From NCBI GenBank assembly GCA_934201655.1, contig CAKPXD010000090.1, positions 1 through 5,924 of the forward strand: a stretch of 5,924 nucleotides of DNA, given 5' to 3'. Numbering within the stretch: position 1 is the stretch's first letter; each line of letters starts with the position of its first letter. This document shows positions 5,920-5,924 of the stretch, piece after piece. A program made the position numbers and the translations under genes. This DNA is from an uncultured Streptococcus sp. (GTDB lineage Bacteria; Bacillota; Bacilli; Lactobacillales; Streptococcaceae). The notes beneath the pieces are model-generated. The model searched no databases and had not been told where the DNA came from. It worked only from the letters and a program-made list of their open reading frames with translations.

Positions 5920-5924
5920 ATGAA
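5920..5924 (+). CDS. Probable start of the next gene, cut off by window
   Basis: Only ATGAA is visible. It is called a start because of the AAGGAG just upstream and its place 72 nt after purR, behind hairpin 5865-5896. Nothing can be said about the product. An alternative frame starting at 5859, 5901 or 5907 is also open to the edge, but the SD at 5910-5915 would then lie inside its coding sequence and not before it. Confidence 0.4.

Noticed and set aside
5859..5924. Open frame from ATG 5859 (MLKGWNFRPS...) reaching the right edge
   Set aside because: It runs through both arms of hairpin 5865-5896 and lacks a clear SD, and the AAGGAG at 5910-5915 serves ATG 5920 in another frame better. It cannot be fully excluded without sequence beyond the edge.
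1..5924. Mobile elements, CRISPR arrays, riboswitches, toxin-antitoxin or defence genes
   Set aside because: I looked for long direct or inverted repeats, spacer-repeat periodicity and unexplained genes and found none. The only gene-free stretches are 101 nt (4922-5022) and 72 nt (5848-5919), both described above.

Overview
This window looks like chromosomal housekeeping DNA from a low-GC Gram-positive coccus, most likely a Streptococcus of the Mitis group (S. pneumoniae, S. mitis, S. oralis and relatives). That placement rests on recalled protein similarity and on the gene order ksgA-rsgA-rpe-thiN-rmuC-cbf1-purR. No database search was run. Every supported gene is on the + strand. I see no mobile element, CRISPR array, tRNA, rRNA or phage remnant.

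Layout. Bases 1-4921 carry six tightly packed genes: the 3' part of ksgA (16S rRNA dimethyltransferase), rsgA (30S assembly GTPase), rpe (ribulose-phosphate 3-epimerase), thiN (thiamine pyrophosphokinase), rmuC (membrane-anchored coiled-coil protein with a nuclease-like domain) and cbf1/yhaM (3'-5' exoribonuclease). The junctions are gaps of 1, 10 and 1 nt and overlaps of 38 and 11 nt, so this is very probably one transcription unit whose promoter lies upstream of the window. It ends at a strong intrinsic terminator (4927-4967).

An extended -10 promoter (4975-4985) sits directly behind the terminator and drives purR (5023-5847), the PRPP-responsive purine regulator. The descending arm of the terminator, read on the minus strand, matches the PurR binding consensus (PurBox) at 12 of 13 positions and lies where the -35 region of the purR promoter should be. 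This suggests that purR controls itself. A second, weaker hairpin (5865-5896) follows purR, and a Shine-Dalgarno sequence with an ATG at the right edge marks the probable start of another gene.

How the genes fit together. KsgA and RsgA both act late in small-subunit assembly. Rpe supplies pentose phosphates, from which PRPP, the PurR ligand, is made, while ThiN makes the thiamine diphosphate needed by transketolase in the same pathway. RmuC and Cbf1/YhaM are nucleic-acid processing proteins. The grouping looks like a growth-linked housekeeping operon rather than a new system. I found no convincing undescribed system; the items most worth a second look are the terminator/PurBox overlap and an exact 11-residue leucine repeat in RmuC.
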